A stretch of 64,000 bases of DNA, taken from NCBI RefSeq assembly GCF_040049295.1, contig NZ_JBDZDQ010000001.1, positions 992,001 through 1,056,000 of the forward strand, in the 5' to 3' direction. The notes under the pieces are model-generated. The model was not told the origin of the DNA, did not search any database, and saw only the letters and a program-made list of their open reading frames with translations. This DNA is from Sphingomonas sp. KR3-1. GTDB lineage: Bacteria; Pseudomonadota; Alphaproteobacteria; Sphingomonadales; Sphingomonadaceae. Made by a program: the position numbers and the translations under genes. Positions 62,947 through 64,000 of this stretch are shown here, in pieces; position 1 is the first letter of the stretch, and every line of letters starts with the position of its first letter.

Positions 62947-64000
62947 TGCGCTTCTCCCGTCGCGGTCGCAGGCGTGTCCGTGGGTTCCGCCGGCGCTTCC
63001 TTGCTCACGCGGCCACCGCCCCAACGGCGCATCAGCACATAGAAGATCGGCGTGAAGATCAGGCCGAACACGGTGACGCCGAGCATGCCGAAGACCACTG
63101 CGGTGCCGAGCGACTGGCGCATTTCCTGGCCCGGGCCGCTGGCGATCGCGAGCGGGATCACGCCGAAGATGAACGCGAACGAGGTCATCAGGATCGGGCG
63201 GAGGCGCGAGCGGGCCGCGTGGATCGCCGCATCGAACCGGTTCATGCCCTCTTCCTCGCCCTGCTTGGCGAACTCGACGATCAGGATCGCGTTCTTGGCA
63301 GCGAGCGCGATCAGCACGACCAGGCCGACCTGGGTGAGGATGTTGTTGTCCATGCCCCGCAGGTTGACGCCGAGCAGCGCCGCCAGGATGCACATCGGCA
63401 CGATCAGGATCACCGCCAGCGGCAGCGTCAGCGCTTCATACTGGGCTGCCAGCACGAGGAACACGAACACCACGGCGAGCACGAAGATCAGCGCCGAGGA
63501 ACTGCCCGCAGCCTTTTGCTGATAGGCAAGCCCGGTCCATTCGAAGCCATAGCCCGGCGGCAGCGTCTTGGCCGCCATCGCTTCCATCGCCCCGAGCGCA
63601 TCGCCAGACGAGACGCCCGGCGCCGCAGCACCCTGCAGCTCGACCGCCGGCAGCAGATTGTAGCGCACCACGCGCGACGAGCCGGAGTCGCGGTTGAACG
63701 TCGCCACGGCCGAGAGCGGCACCATCGCCCCGCTCTTCGAGCGCACTTGGAGCCGGCCGATATCGCTGATGTCGTCGCGCGCGGTCGGCTCGGCCTGCGC
63801 GGTCACACGGAAGGTGCGGCCGAGCAGGTTGAAGTCGTTGACATAGGTCGAGCCGATATAGGTGCTGATCGCATCGAACACTTGGCCGGGCTCGACGCCC
63901 ATGATCTGCGCCTTGTCGCGGTCGACATCGGCGCGGATCTTCGGGTTGGCGGTGTTGAACAGCGAGAAGACCTGGGTGACCTTCTTCTCCTGCATCGCCG
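62943..64000 (-). CDS. RND efflux permease, HAE1 family (partial, C-terminal part)
   Basis: About 352 residues of the inner-membrane RND pump; the N-terminal two thirds lie outside the window. Seen are the porter domain part (VFDAISTYIGSTYVNDFNLLGRTFRV), FEWTGLAYQQKAAGSSSALIFVLAVVFVFLVLAAQYEALTLPLAVI, and GLVVLIALAAKNAILIVEFAKQGEEEG. The end has ILMTSFAFIFGVIPLAIASGPGQEMRQSLGTAVVFGMLGVT. These are hallmark AcrB-type membrane helices. It exports hydrophobic drugs with the downstream outer-membrane factor. Confidence 0.93.
   Translation of the reverse strand, partial: AMQEKKVTQVFSLFNTANPKIRADVDRDKAQIMGVEPGQVFDAISTYIGSTYVNDFNLLGRTFRVTAQAEPTARDDISDIGRLQVRSKSGAMVPLSAVATFNRDSGSSRVVRYNLLPAVELQGAAAPGVSSGDALGAMEAMAAKTLPPGYGFEWTGLAYQQKAAGSSSALIFVLAVVFVFLVLAAQYEALTLPLAVILIVPMCILAALLGVNLRGMDNNILTQVGLVVLIALAAKNAILIVEFAKQGEEEGMNRFDAAIHAARSRLRPILMTSFAFIFGVIPLAIASGPGQEMRQSLGTAVVFGMLGVTVFGLIFTPIFYVLMRRWGGGRVSKEAPAEPTDTPATATGEAQ

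Noticed and set aside
1..64000. Prophage, integron or insertion sequence
   Set aside because: No integrase, transposase, capsid or terminase gene is seen. The accessory genes at 35.9 and 39.7 kb lack mobility genes.

Overview
The window is high-GC chromosomal DNA from an alphaproteobacterium, most likely Sphingomonas or a close sphingomonad. The basis is the gene content: three TonB-dependent receptors, a giant NAD-glutamate dehydrogenase, short-form HisG, a CobS/CobT pair, a compact RNase E/G-like protein beside maf and yacG, and dispersed palindromes of the type gtcatcccggcgaaagccgg. No rRNA operon, CRISPR array, prophage or intact insertion sequence was seen. Genes are packed, and stop/start overlaps of the ATGA, GTGA or TTGA kind are frequent.

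Region 1 (1-12.65 kb): NAD-glutamate dehydrogenase, then an apparent iron-acquisition locus. On the + strand, a Fur-like box precedes PepSY-TM, a DUF2271 protein with an exact flavinylation motif (DGVSGAT), a DUF4198 protein and the flavin transferase ApbE. On the - strand, two tandem Fur-like boxes precede a siderophore receptor, a Sel1-repeat protein and a PiuC-type hydroxylase. Together they look like outer-membrane uptake plus a periplasmic flavin electron-transfer module. Region 2 (12.65-18.2 kb): ribbon-helix-helix protein, CobT, an SPFH protein, CobS and an LprI-like lipoprotein. Region 3 (18.4-23.75 kb): an HxlR regulator divergent from eight small detoxification-type genes (DUF899, three VOC-fold proteins, DoxX-like, GST, DUF1428, RibD/DHFR-like). 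Region 4 (23.75-28.1 kb): DnaJ-like and BolA (divergent), GST, pirin, a small zinc-ribbon ORF, an alpha/beta hydrolase and DUF6157.

Region 5 (28.1-40.8 kb): housekeeping genes (DUF2332, hisG, hisD, nusB, thiL, hppA, infA, maf, RNase, yacG, tRNA-Phe) interrupted by two lower-GC accessory genes. The first is an unrecognised 468-aa protein behind a hairpin-rich leader holding a six-codon ORF. The second is a PIN-like (DUF4935) protein just after tRNA-Phe. Region 6 (40.9-46.6 kb): S9 prolyl oligopeptidase, an unknown secreted protein, a UBP-type zinc finger and a heparinase-II/III-like lipoprotein. Region 7 (46.7-61.2 kb): a catabolic locus with GH1 glucosidase, SDR, TetR, MFS carrier, type-B carboxylesterase, acyl-CoA ligase, TonB receptor, small membrane protein, alginate-lyase-family protein and a second TonB receptor. 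Region 8 (61.5-64.0 kb): an outer-membrane efflux lipoprotein and the C-terminal part of its RND pump, cut by the window end.

The strongest candidates for something new are the Fur-linked flavinylation module and the structured leader with its unknown protein at 35.6-37.4 kb. Start sites were placed by eye from Shine-Dalgarno sequences, overlaps and family lengths. No alignment or structure search was run.
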